Origin: an uncultured Lachnospiraceae bacterium
GTDB lineage: Bacteria > Bacillota > Clostridia > Lachnospirales > Lachnospiraceae
Assembly: GCA_910586615.1 (NCBI GenBank)
Contig: CAJUJP010000047.1
Location: 1-25,538 of the forward strand
Length of the DNA stretch: 25,538 bases
Direction: 5' to 3'
The notes below the pieces were generated by a model, which saw only the letters and a list, made by a program, of their open reading frames with translations, had not been told where the DNA came from and did not search any database. A program made the position numbers and the translations under genes. Positions 16,506 through 23,116 of this stretch are shown piece by piece. Each line of letters begins with the position of its first letter. The stretch's first letter is position 1.

Positions 16506-18406
16506 TGCCGGGACCGATGAGAGGCGGAATGCCTAAAGGGAAGAAAATAGAAAATCCGGGAAAAATTTTTAAGAGACTGATGAAATACGTTGCCAAAAGC
16601 TACGGACCGCATCTGGTCATCGTCGGGATGTTGATCTTTGTCAGCGTGCTGGCGAACGTACAGGGCACAATGTTTATCCAGAAGCTGATCGACGACTACA
16701 TTACGCCCATGCTGACCATGGACGTGCCGGATTATCATCCGCTGGCCATGGCGATTCTGCGGGTGGCAGGTTTCTATGCGGTAGGCGTGGCGGCAACCTA
16801 TATATACAACCGCATTATGATAAATGTGACTCAGGGAGTGCTCAGAAATCTGAGGGATGATCTGTTTGCCCACATGGAGAAACTTCCGATTAAATATTTC
16901 GACACCCATGCCCACGGGGATATCATGTCAGTTTATACCAATGACACGGATACCATCAGGCAGATGGTGAGCCAGAGTATGCCCCAGGTGTTCAACAGTG
17001 CCATCACTATTGTCAGTGTGTTGATCAGCATGGTCATCCTTAGCGTGCCGCTTACCCTTGTAACGCTGGTCATGGTGGGAGTTATGCTGGCAGTGACCAA
17101 AAAGACTGCGGGCCTGAGCGGAAAATATTTCCTTCAGCAGCAGCAGGATCTGGGTAAAGTCAACGGGTTTATCGAGGAGATGATGGACGGGCAGAAGGTG
17201 GTCAAGGTTTTCTGTCACGAAGAGGAAAATATCGCGAAGTTCAGGGAACTCAACGACAGTCTTTATCACAGTGCGGATAAGGCGCACTATCTTGTGAACA
17301 TTGTCGGACCGGTCAACATGCAGCTGGGTAACGTGAGTTATGTGGTCTGCGCGATTGTGGGAGGCGCTATGGCGCTGTCCGGTTTTACAGGTCTGTCGCT
17401 GGGGGCACTGGCCAGTTTCCTGACCTTTAACAAGAGCTTTAACATGCCCATTAATCAGGTAAGCCAGCAGTTTAACTCCATCGTTATGGCTATGGCAGGC
17501 GCGGAGCGTATTTTCGAGATGATGGATGAAACACCGGAGGCGGATAACGGTTATGTGACGCTGGTCAATGTGAAAGAACAGGGCGGCCGCCTTGTGGAGA
17601 GCACAGAGCGTACCGGCCGCTGGGCATGGAGACATGAACATCAGGCGACCGGTGCCGTAGACTATGTGGAATTAAAAGGCGATGTAGTGTTTGACGGAGT
17701 AGATTTCGGCTACAACGATGAAAAAATCGTGCTTCATGATGTGAAGCTTTACGCGGAGCCGGGGCAGAAGATCGCTTTCGTCGGTTCCACCGGTGCAGGC
17801 AAGACTACGATCACAAACCTGATCAATCGTTTTTATGACATACAGGATGGAAAGATTCGCTATGACGGCATCAATGTGAATAAGATCAAGAAGGCGGATC
17901 TGCGGCGGTCTCTCGGAATCGTACTGCAGGATACACATCTTTTTACAGGGATGGTAATGGATAACATACGTTATGGGAAGCTGGATGCCTCTGACGAGGA
18001 AGTCATAGCTGCAGCGAAACTGGCCAATGCGGACGGATTTATCAGACATCTGCCGGAAGGATATCATACTGTGCTGACAGGGGACGGAGCCAACTTAAGC
18101 CAGGGACAGAGACAGCTTCTTGCCATTGCCAGGGCGGCCATCGCCGATCCGCCGGTGTTGATTCTGGACGAAGCGACCAGTTCCATTGACACTCGTACCG
18201 AGCGCATTGTGCAGGACGGCATGGATAAACTGATGAACGGCAGAACCACTTTTGTGATTGCCCACAGACTTTCCACGGTCAAGAATTCCGACTGTATCAT
18301 GGTGCTTGAACAGGGCAGGATCATCGAGCGGGGAACCCATGACCAGCTGCTTGAGGAGAAAGGCCGGTACTATCAGTTGTATACGGGGAATGCGATCGCG
18401 AATTAA
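16505..18406 (+). CDS. ABC exporter half-transporter, catalytic-site subunit
   Basis: Second half of the heterodimeric exporter, 633 residues. The N-terminus is a short Gly/Pro/Lys-rich cytoplasmic tail, then six membrane helices to about residue 320. Before the nucleotide-binding domain there is a 45-residue insert (EADNGYVTLVNV to GRWAWRH), which is usual in this subfamily. Walker A STGAGKTT (Lys433), Walker B LILDEA with Glu556, and the switch His587 (IAHRLST) are all canonical, whereas the signature is LSQGQ rather than LSGGQ. Its catalytic residues would pair with the VSGGQ signature of the upstream subunit to form the active ATP site, and its LSQGQ would face the degenerate one. It is translated by overlap with the upstream gene and followed by a terminator. 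Confidence 0.93.
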   Translation: MPGPMRGGMPKGKKIENPGKIFKRLMKYVAKSYGPHLVIVGMLIFVSVLANVQGTMFIQKLIDDYITPMLTMDVPDYHPLAMAILRVAGFYAVGVAATYIYNRIMINVTQGVLRNLRDDLFAHMEKLPIKYFDTHAHGDIMSVYTNDTDTIRQMVSQSMPQVFNSAITIVSVLISMVILSVPLTLVTLVMVGVMLAVTKKTAGLSGKYFLQQQQDLGKVNGFIEEMMDGQKVVKVFCHEEENIAKFRELNDSLYHSADKAHYLVNIVGPVNMQLGNVSYVVCAIVGGAMALSGFTGLSLGALASFLTFNKSFNMPINQVSQQFNSIVMAMAGAERIFEMMDETPEADNGYVTLVNVKEQGGRLVESTERTGRWAWRHEHQATGAVDYVELKGDVVFDGVDFGYNDEKIVLHDVKLYAEPGQKIAFVGSTGAGKTTITNLINRFYDIQDGKIRYDGINVNKIKKADLRRSLGIVLQDTHLFTGMVMDNIRYGKLDASDEEVIAAAKLANADGFIRHLPEGYHTVLTGDGANLSQGQRQLLAIARAAIADPPVLILDEATSSIDTRTERIVQDGMDKLMNGRTTFVIAHRLSTVKNSDCIMVLEQGRIIERGTHDQLLEEKGRYYQLYTGNAIAN

Positions 18407-18442
18407 TGCGGCGGAAAATATAATTGTATTTTTACAATCGTG

Positions 18443-18484
18443 AAAAGGGGATGTTTGGTGTTGCAGCATGAACATTCCCTTTTG
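18443..18484 (+). terminator. Probable terminator of the ABC exporter operon
   Basis: AAAAGGGGATGTT (18443-18455) pairs with AACATTCCCTTTT (18471-18483) with one G-T wobble; the T-rich 3' arm serves as the tail. It lies about 40 bp after the last exporter gene. A small perfect hairpin, ATTGTA-TTTT-TACAAT, precedes it at 18423-18438. The A/T symmetry means it could work in both directions. Confidence 0.6.
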
Positions 18485-18485
18485 C

Positions 18486-18562
18486 ACATAGAAAGTAAAT
18501 GGAAAGTACATAGAAAGCACATAGAAAGTAAATGGAAAGTACGTAGAAAACACATGGAAAGA
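18486..18562 (+). repeat. Seven-copy 11-bp tandem repeat array
   Basis: Seven consecutive 11-bp units: ACATAGAAAGT, AAATGGAAAGT, ACATAGAAAGC, ACATAGAAAGT, AAATGGAAAGT, ACGTAGAAAAC and ACATGGAAAGA. Units 4-5 repeat units 1-2 exactly, so a 33-bp duplication (units 1-3) is also visible. Each unit carries an A tract once per 11 bp, close to one helical turn. The array lies about 80 bp upstream of the -35 box of the blaI promoter and about 3 bp after the exporter terminator. Confidence 0.9.
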
Positions 18563-18642
18563 ATATATTGACTTAAGAATGTCGAATCCTGTTGTCGAAT
18601 TTTGGGATATGATTTGGGGTTTGCATAGCCATTGGAAGATAA

Positions 18643-18671
18643 TTGACAGATGTTTTTGGAACATGTATATT
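18643..18671 (+). promoter_or_regulatory. Promoter of the blaI-M56 operon
   Basis: Perfect TTGACA (18643-18648), a 17-bp spacer and TATATT (18666-18671). Predicted start about 18678, immediately before the inverted repeat at 18679-18697, so a protein bound there would block initiation. Confidence 0.85.
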
Positions 18672-18678
18672 ATAGTAA

Positions 18679-18697
18679 AGACTACCAAAAATAGTCT
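18679..18697 (+). promoter_or_regulatory. Putative BlaI-type operator of the blaI-M56 operon
   Basis: Perfect inverted repeat AGACTA-N7-TAGTCT, beginning 8 bp after the -10 box and ending 21 bp before the blaI start. BlaI/MecI operators are dyads with the core ACTA/TAGT, which this resembles. The same repeat with the same spacing occurs at 21129-21147. Confidence 0.75.
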
Positions 18698-18718
18698 AAA
18701 TGAAAGGATGTGTGAAGT

Positions 18719-19081
18719 ATGAATAGTTTTTATAACCTTCCGGATGCTGAGGCAGTGGTGCTGGAGAAGTTATGGGAACAAGAGCAACCGATCAAACAAT
18801 CACAGTTTCTTATTTTAGTTCAAGAAGCGGGAAAGGAGTGGAAGAGACAGACGCTGAATACCTTTTTGTCAAGACTTGAGGAAAAAGGGCTTGTAAAGAG
18901 AGAGCACAGGATGGTTTCAGCCGTGTACAGCAAAGAAGAGTACAGCCTGATGCAGATGAAAGAAGCCCTCAATTATATGTATGACGGGCGGCTGAGCAAT
19001 TTCGTAGCGGCGTTTACGAAAGGGAACGGAATCAATGCAGAGGAGGCGGAAGAACTGATTAAAATTTTGGAAGACTATTAG
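18719..19081 (+). CDS. BlaI/MecI-family transcriptional repressor
   Basis: Winged-helix repressor of 120 residues, the family's usual length. The N-terminal 75 residues read as the BlaI fold: LPDAEAVVLEKLWE, then the recognition-helix region TLNTFLSRLEEKGLVKRE and the wing ending in YSKEEY. The C-terminal part is the dimerisation region. It contains Asn94-Phe95 in LSNFVAAF, at the position equivalent to the Asn-Phe bond where S. aureus BlaI and MecI are cleaved upon induction. GAAAGGATG supplies the ribosome site. It lies 5 bp before the M56 protease gene, the classical repressor-sensor pair. The inverted repeat at 18679-18697 is its likely autoregulatory operator. Confidence 0.9.
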   Translation: MNSFYNLPDAEAVVLEKLWEQEQPIKQSQFLILVQEAGKEWKRQTLNTFLSRLEEKGLVKREHRMVSAVYSKEEYSLMQMKEALNYMYDGRLSNFVAAFTKGNGINAEEAEELIKILEDY

Positions 19082-19086
19082 GAGGG

Positions 19087-20466
19087 ATGATGGAATATTT
19101 ACTGATCATGTCTCTGTCGGGGAGCACGATGACGGCAATGTGCATTGTGTTTGGCAGGATCATGAGAGACAGATGTCCGGCAGGACTGCAGTACCTTTTG
19201 TTGAAGGCGGCTGTGCTGTATTACCTGGTGCCGCTGCCGTTTCTGAAAGGCTGGTATGACAGGATTGCCGGATTTGTGTTGACTAAAAGGCATATGGAAG
19301 CTGCGCAGGTATCGCTGAAATGGGGAAATTATGCCATACAGGTAAACGGCAGAGTGTATCCGAATGCTTATCTGAAAATACAGATGATCGTGGGCGCAGT
19401 GTGGCTGTTGGTTTCCCTCGGATTGTTTCTATTTGAACTTTGGGATTATTTTCGCACCGGAAAAAGAATCAGGAACTTTATGGACGCTGCCGGGGCAAAG
19501 AAAGGCTGCGAACTGTCTGAGGAGCTGCGAGAGCAGTACGGGATAAGACGGAAGGTATATGTATATCAGATTGGAACGGCAGAAAAGACTATGACTTTCG
19601 GCGTTTTTAAGCCCGTTATACTGTGTGGCAGAGAACTGGGAAGTATGGAGACGGATTTGCTTTTACGCCATGAGCTCATGCATATCAGGCGGTGGGACAC
19701 GCTTTGGAAGACATTGCGGCAGCTGGCGTTCTTCCTGCATTGGTGGAATCCGTTTATGTGGATTCTGTACAATCGTATGGAACGGTTCGGTGAATGTGCC
19801 TGTGATGAGGCGGTCATTCAGGGAATGACGAAGACAGAGATCAAACGGTATCTGCGTCTGCTGATCAGTGAATCGGCGTTGAAGAAGCCCGGTTGTCGTT
19901 CACGTCTGCAGTGCGGGATGGAATTCAGCAGTGAAGCGAAAAGGTTACAGGAAAGGATGGAGAATGTCATGAAAAATAAAATGTGTAATACAACAGTAGC
20001 AGGATTTGTGATGGCCGTGCTGGTGCTGGCTAATTCCATGACGGTGTTTGCGTATGGGGATGTGACACGGGAAGGGATGGAAGGTGAAGCTCCTAGACAA
20101 GAAATAGATGAAATGTTTGATGGTGAGACATTGCATTTCATTCCGAATGATGACAGTATGGAATGGGTATCAGACATTGACGTTTTTCAAATTATTCCGA
20201 CTGGTGTTGACTTCAGATATGAAGAACAGTTTATTGATGTTGATGGTAACGTATATCCGATGCTGAACACACAAGATGACATGTCTTCAATGCCGTATTG
20301 GGGGTGCGACCATGACTATGTTGCCGGGACGCGAGTTCTGCATAAAACAAATGATGACGGAAGTTGTAAGGTGACAATGCATTCTGCACAAAAATGTAGA
20401 AAATGTGATTTTGTTTTGATAGGCGATAAAATATCCGAAACAGTCTTCACAAAGTGCCCTCACTAA
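19087..20466 (+). CDS. M56-family membrane metalloprotease (BlaR1-like) with Cys/His-rich ectodomain
   Basis: Membrane zinc protease of the BlaR1/MecR1 family, 459 residues, predicted to relieve repression by the adjacent BlaI-type protein. Membrane helices appear near residues 3-25, 36-55 and 97-120; a fourth (about 298-318, VAGFVMAVLVLANSM) leads to the outside. The cytoplasmic protease domain has the zinc motif HELMH (residues 195-199) and downstream FGECACDEA, with Glu236 as probable third ligand. Unlike BlaR1 there is no penicillin-binding domain. The external part is about 140 residues, acidic at first, ending in a Cys/His-rich module (Cys407, His409, His419, Cys427, Cys437, Cys440, Cys457, His459) that could bind zinc. 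The start is ambiguous between ATG 19087 and 19090, both very close to AGGAGG (19080-19085). No terminator follows directly. Confidence 0.88.
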   Translation: MMEYLLIMSLSGSTMTAMCIVFGRIMRDRCPAGLQYLLLKAAVLYYLVPLPFLKGWYDRIAGFVLTKRHMEAAQVSLKWGNYAIQVNGRVYPNAYLKIQMIVGAVWLLVSLGLFLFELWDYFRTGKRIRNFMDAAGAKKGCELSEELREQYGIRRKVYVYQIGTAEKTMTFGVFKPVILCGRELGSMETDLLLRHELMHIRRWDTLWKTLRQLAFFLHWWNPFMWILYNRMERFGECACDEAVIQGMTKTEIKRYLRLLISESALKKPGCRSRLQCGMEFSSEAKRLQERMENVMKNKMCNTTVAGFVMAVLVLANSMTVFAYGDVTREGMEGEAPRQEIDEMFDGETLHFIPNDDSMEWVSDIDVFQIIPTGVDFRYEEQFIDVDGNVYPMLNTQDDMSSMPYWGCDHDYVAGTRVLHKTNDDGSCKVTMHSAQKCRKCDFVLIGDKISETVFTKCPH

Positions 20467-20509
20467 TCAAGCTGATTACCAGTGCATTGAACAGCCAGTA
20501 TATTCAAAT

Positions 20510-20638
20510 GTATTAAAACATGCCAGGATATATGAGACGCATTAAAGCATGTCAGGATATATGAGAATATATCCAAACGTATTAAAGTATGTCAGGATGA
20601 ATCAGAATATATCGAATTGTATTTAAACATGTTGACAC
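20510..20638 (+). repeat. 40-bp imperfect tandem repeats downstream of the M56 gene
   Basis: Two full 40-bp units (20539-20578 and 20579-20618) open with GCATTAAAGCATGTCAGGAT and GTATTAAAGTATGTCAGGAT. A 29-bp partial copy precedes them (20510-20538) and a degenerate partial copy follows (20619-20638). They are noncoding. The full gap between the M56 stop and the next gene is 758 bp (20467-21224) and contains no recognisable protein gene. Confidence 0.75.
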
Positions 20639-20796
20639 ATCAATACATAACGGGGCTTCAGCATGAAAGTTTCAATAAATTTTGTGTGCGAAAGATGAAG
20701 AGTGCAACCGGTCAGGCGTGCGAAGATCAAAACCCAGCCCGGCACGCGTGTAATCTTAATTGAGCAGACACGTAATCGATTAGATATAATGTATTG

Positions 20797-20990
20797 AAAC
20801 TATAAACTGCCGATATGCTGAGCCGCGAATGCAATTGCAGTGAATCTGCGGTGAATTAGAGCAATAGAAGAATTGAGTCAACAGTTTAAGGAAAAAACTG
20901 AATAGAGTTGTATGATAATGGAATACCCCGTAACTCTGCGGCATGTAGGTTTTGTTAATGCCAGTGGAGTGCGGGGTGTTTTGTTTTTTT
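20797..20990 (+). ncRNA. Candidate small RNA of unknown family
   Basis: TTGAGC (20760-20765), a long 19-bp spacer and a perfect TATAAT (20785-20790) could start a transcript near 20797, and the terminator at 20935-20990 would end it, giving about 190 nt. Between them there is no good open reading frame but there are short hairpins: GCAG-TGAAT-CTGC and CAGTTT-AAGGAA-AAACTG. It matches no RNA family I recognise. Alternatively the terminator simply ends the M56 transcript. Confidence 0.3.
20935..20990 (+). terminator. Intrinsic terminator before the secreted-protein gene
   Basis: ACCCCG (20935-20940) pairs with CGGGGT (20972-20977); the stem continues with ACTC/GAGT and GGCAT/ATGCC around a loop, and is followed by GTTTTG and seven T (20984-20990). 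It insulates the next gene from the blaI-M56 transcript. Confidence 0.8.
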
Positions 20991-21093
20991 ATAGTTCAAG
21001 AATATAGTGGTTTGTGCAAATGAAACATTTAAAATATTCTAAAACAAACTATATATCATAGACTGATTATAAATGAATTAACAAAATAATACG

Positions 21094-21122
21094 TTGACAA
21101 AAAATAGTCAATATGCTACTCT
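21094..21122 (+). promoter_or_regulatory. Upstream promoter (P1) of the secreted-protein gene
   Basis: Perfect TTGACA (21094-21099), a 17-bp spacer and TACTCT (21117-21122), preceded by TGC as an extended -10. The spacer contains a further TAGTC half-site (21105-21109). Confidence 0.6.
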
Positions 21123-21128
21123 GATAAA

Positions 21129-21147
21129 AGACTATAGAAATTAGTCT
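21129..21147 (+). promoter_or_regulatory. Putative BlaI-type operator of the secreted-protein gene
   Basis: Perfect inverted repeat AGACTA-N7-TAGTCT, identical in both arms and in spacing to the one at 18679-18697 while the 7-bp centre differs. It lies 7 bp after the P1 -10 box and 6 bp before the P2 -35 box, so one bound repressor could block both. Confidence 0.75.
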
Positions 21148-21152
21148 TATTA

Positions 21153-21181
21153 TTGACATTGTATTACCATGGAAATATAAA
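21153..21181 (+). promoter_or_regulatory. Downstream promoter (P2) of the secreted-protein gene
   Basis: Perfect TTGACA (21153-21158), exactly 17 bp, then TATAAA (21176-21181). It would start near 21188, leaving a leader of about 37 nt with the AAGGAG ribosome site. Confidence 0.7.
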
Positions 21182-21224
21182 GGCCGATTAATTGAAAATT
21201 ACAGAAATGTGAAGGAGAAACTAT

Positions 21225-23036
21225 ATGAAAAGAAAATTTAGAAAGCTTGTTTTATTGGTGCTGGTGCTTTGTATGTTTCATACGTCTGCCGTTTTTGCAG
21301 AAGAAGCTGATGCTATAAGAAATATGAGCTATGAAGAGTGGCTGGAAGAGCAGGCTGGTCTTGGGGAACAAAGTGGCGGAGAGACAGATTTGGATCCGGT
21401 AATTATCCAGACACAAAAGGAAGAAGTACAGCCGATACAGGCACAGGAAGCAGTGATTGATGAAAATGTGCGCACCGGTAATAAGTCATTGAATGATATA
21501 TTAGCCGAGAAAGGAACTTATGAATTCGACGGAGAGATTAATCTTGACCAGGCGGTGGGCAATGTAATCAGTGGTATTGCGGACGATGCAGTAATGGAGA
21601 GAACGGCTCCTGTTTCAGATTTGCGTATCTTTATATACAATCCGGAATCTTTGATTGGTGATCAGCTTACAACGGATACGATTCTGGTTGCTTTGTTTGA
21701 TGATTCTGATGAAGATGGCGATACAATTGTAGAGAGATACGTTGATGGCAATGCAGTTGAGTACATTGCGGGTGTGACAGAAGATGGCTTTGTAATGCAG
21801 TTTACAGAGCCGGGAAGTTATATGCTGTTTTACCAGACAGAGGACAGTGCCGGAGAGTTTTCAAGAATGATGCGGTATGCATTTAACGTGATTGAAGCAG
21901 AAGTTCCGGTTGTAGAGAAGTATCAGGTGTTTGAAGGAAGTTTTTCTTCGGCAAATGATTCTGTTACATATAATTTTTCCCTTGATTTCACCGATATAAA
22001 TTCTGCAGCGGTATGTTTGGTTAGAAAAGGTTATGTGGGTGCGAAAATCAAAGTATATGACGAAGGCGGAAATGAGCTTTTTATGAAAGGAACAGGAGAA
22101 AGGCAGGCTAAGAATTGGGGATTTATTGACAAGCCGTCTTCCGATGCAGGTGTGTGCAATTATACAGTGGTCGTTTCGCCGAATGGTTATCAAACGCGTG
22201 CAAGTGATTACCGAATTATCATTGGTGATAAAAAAGATACTGAGTTGATGATGAGCGGAATTGAGAATACGGTATTGCTGGATCAGTACTATGAAGCTAA
22301 GGTTAATCTGCAAAATAGTGCATATGTGCCTAATGTCGGTGAGTATTGGTTTAAGTATAGACGGGAATCTACAAGTGTTATTACCATATTAAGTAATGTG
22401 GATGATTTACGATTTAGGCTTATTGATGCTGATACTATGAGAGGAGTTTATGATTCAGCGGCAGAATCTGGGACTCATAGAACAACATTTTTGGGAGGTA
22501 CATCAGGAGTTGCTTCATGGAAGGCAGCAGAGAAAGCCAGACTGACTACTACTGTAGGCAAAGAGTATTATTTGATAATTTATTCTACAAGACCAATGGA
22601 AGGCTTATCTCTGAAAACAGGCAGTATGGCAACCGCAGTAGGACACCCTGTTATGACGGGAGACCGTGTTACAATATCACCCGAGAGGTCAGTTACGATA
22701 AATTCATCCGATTATTCATCATCTATTAATTTTTCAATAGATCGTGATGACCTGCCTAATAGCGGCCAGGTAAGAGAAGTAGCGATCAGCAACTTCCGTT
22801 TGTCATATATGGATCGCTGGAGAGTGAGTGCGCCAAATTATTCATCATGGAATACGAGTCCGTCGCTCAGCTTTACAATTGATATGAACTATAAGATTGA
22901 TTCGGATAACAATGCATGGCTCAAAGGAAACTGGAGTGCAGCGGTCATGGCAAACAGTTCGGGAAATAAGGAGACAATCACACCGGAATTTACATTTTAT
23001 TACAATTATGAGTATGGTGATTATGACTTATTATAA
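21225..23036 (+). CDS. Secreted protein of unknown function
   Basis: 603 residues, not recognised as a known family. The N-terminus is a clear export signal: KRKFRK, a hydrophobic core, then AVFA with predicted signal-peptidase cleavage after Ala25. The mature N-terminus is acidic and Gln/Glu-rich (to about residue 80) and looks disordered. From about residue 225 the chain is rich in alternating beta-type segments, perhaps two or more beta-sandwich domains of the pre-peptidase C-terminal kind (YQVFEGSFSSANDSVTYNF, then YYEAKVNLQNSAYV); this is a weak resemblance. No LPXTG, SLH repeat, membrane anchor or enzyme motif is seen, so it is probably released or loosely held. AAGGAG lies 7 nt before the ATG. 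Two promoters around a BlaI-type operator suggest control by the neighbouring BlaI/M56 pair. Base composition is more AT-rich than the housekeeping genes to the left. Confidence 0.85.
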   Translation: MKRKFRKLVLLVLVLCMFHTSAVFAEEADAIRNMSYEEWLEEQAGLGEQSGGETDLDPVIIQTQKEEVQPIQAQEAVIDENVRTGNKSLNDILAEKGTYEFDGEINLDQAVGNVISGIADDAVMERTAPVSDLRIFIYNPESLIGDQLTTDTILVALFDDSDEDGDTIVERYVDGNAVEYIAGVTEDGFVMQFTEPGSYMLFYQTEDSAGEFSRMMRYAFNVIEAEVPVVEKYQVFEGSFSSANDSVTYNFSLDFTDINSAAVCLVRKGYVGAKIKVYDEGGNELFMKGTGERQAKNWGFIDKPSSDAGVCNYTVVVSPNGYQTRASDYRIIIGDKKDTELMMSGIENTVLLDQYYEAKVNLQNSAYVPNVGEYWFKYRRESTSVITILSNVDDLRFRLIDADTMRGVYDSAAESGTHRTTFLGGTSGVASWKAAEKARLTTTVGKEYYLIIYSTRPMEGLSLKTGSMATAVGHPVMTGDRVTISPERSVTINSSDYSSSINFSIDRDDLPNSGQVREVAISNFRLSYMDRWRVSAPNYSSWNTSPSLSFTIDMNYKIDSDNNAWLKGNWSAAVMANSSGNKETITPEFTFYYNYEYGDYDLL

Positions 23037-23056
23037 GTGTATGTGTTCGTAAATAA

Positions 23057-23091
23057 TACCGTGATGGCATGTATAACCAGCCATCACGGTA
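23057..23091 (+). other. Perfect 12-bp hairpin between two genes
   Basis: TACCGTGATGGC (23057-23068) pairs without mismatch with GCCATCACGGTA (23080-23091); the loop has 11 nt. On the + strand it is followed by an A run, not a T run, so it is not a standard terminator. It lies 20 bp after the secreted-protein stop and 13 bp before the next ribosome site. Confidence 0.8.
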
Positions 23092-23116
23092 TAAAAAAAT
23101 AAACAGGAGGTATGGT

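Noticed and set aside
18486..18562. CRISPR array
   Set aside because: The repeats are 11 bp and directly adjacent without spacers, and no cas gene is present.
19087..20466. Beta-lactam resistance sensor (true BlaR1/MecR1)
   Set aside because: The penicillin-binding sensor domain is absent and no beta-lactamase or mecA-like gene is in the window.
20510..20638. CRISPR array or replication iterons
   Set aside because: Units are contiguous and imperfect, without unique spacers; no replication or cas gene is nearby.
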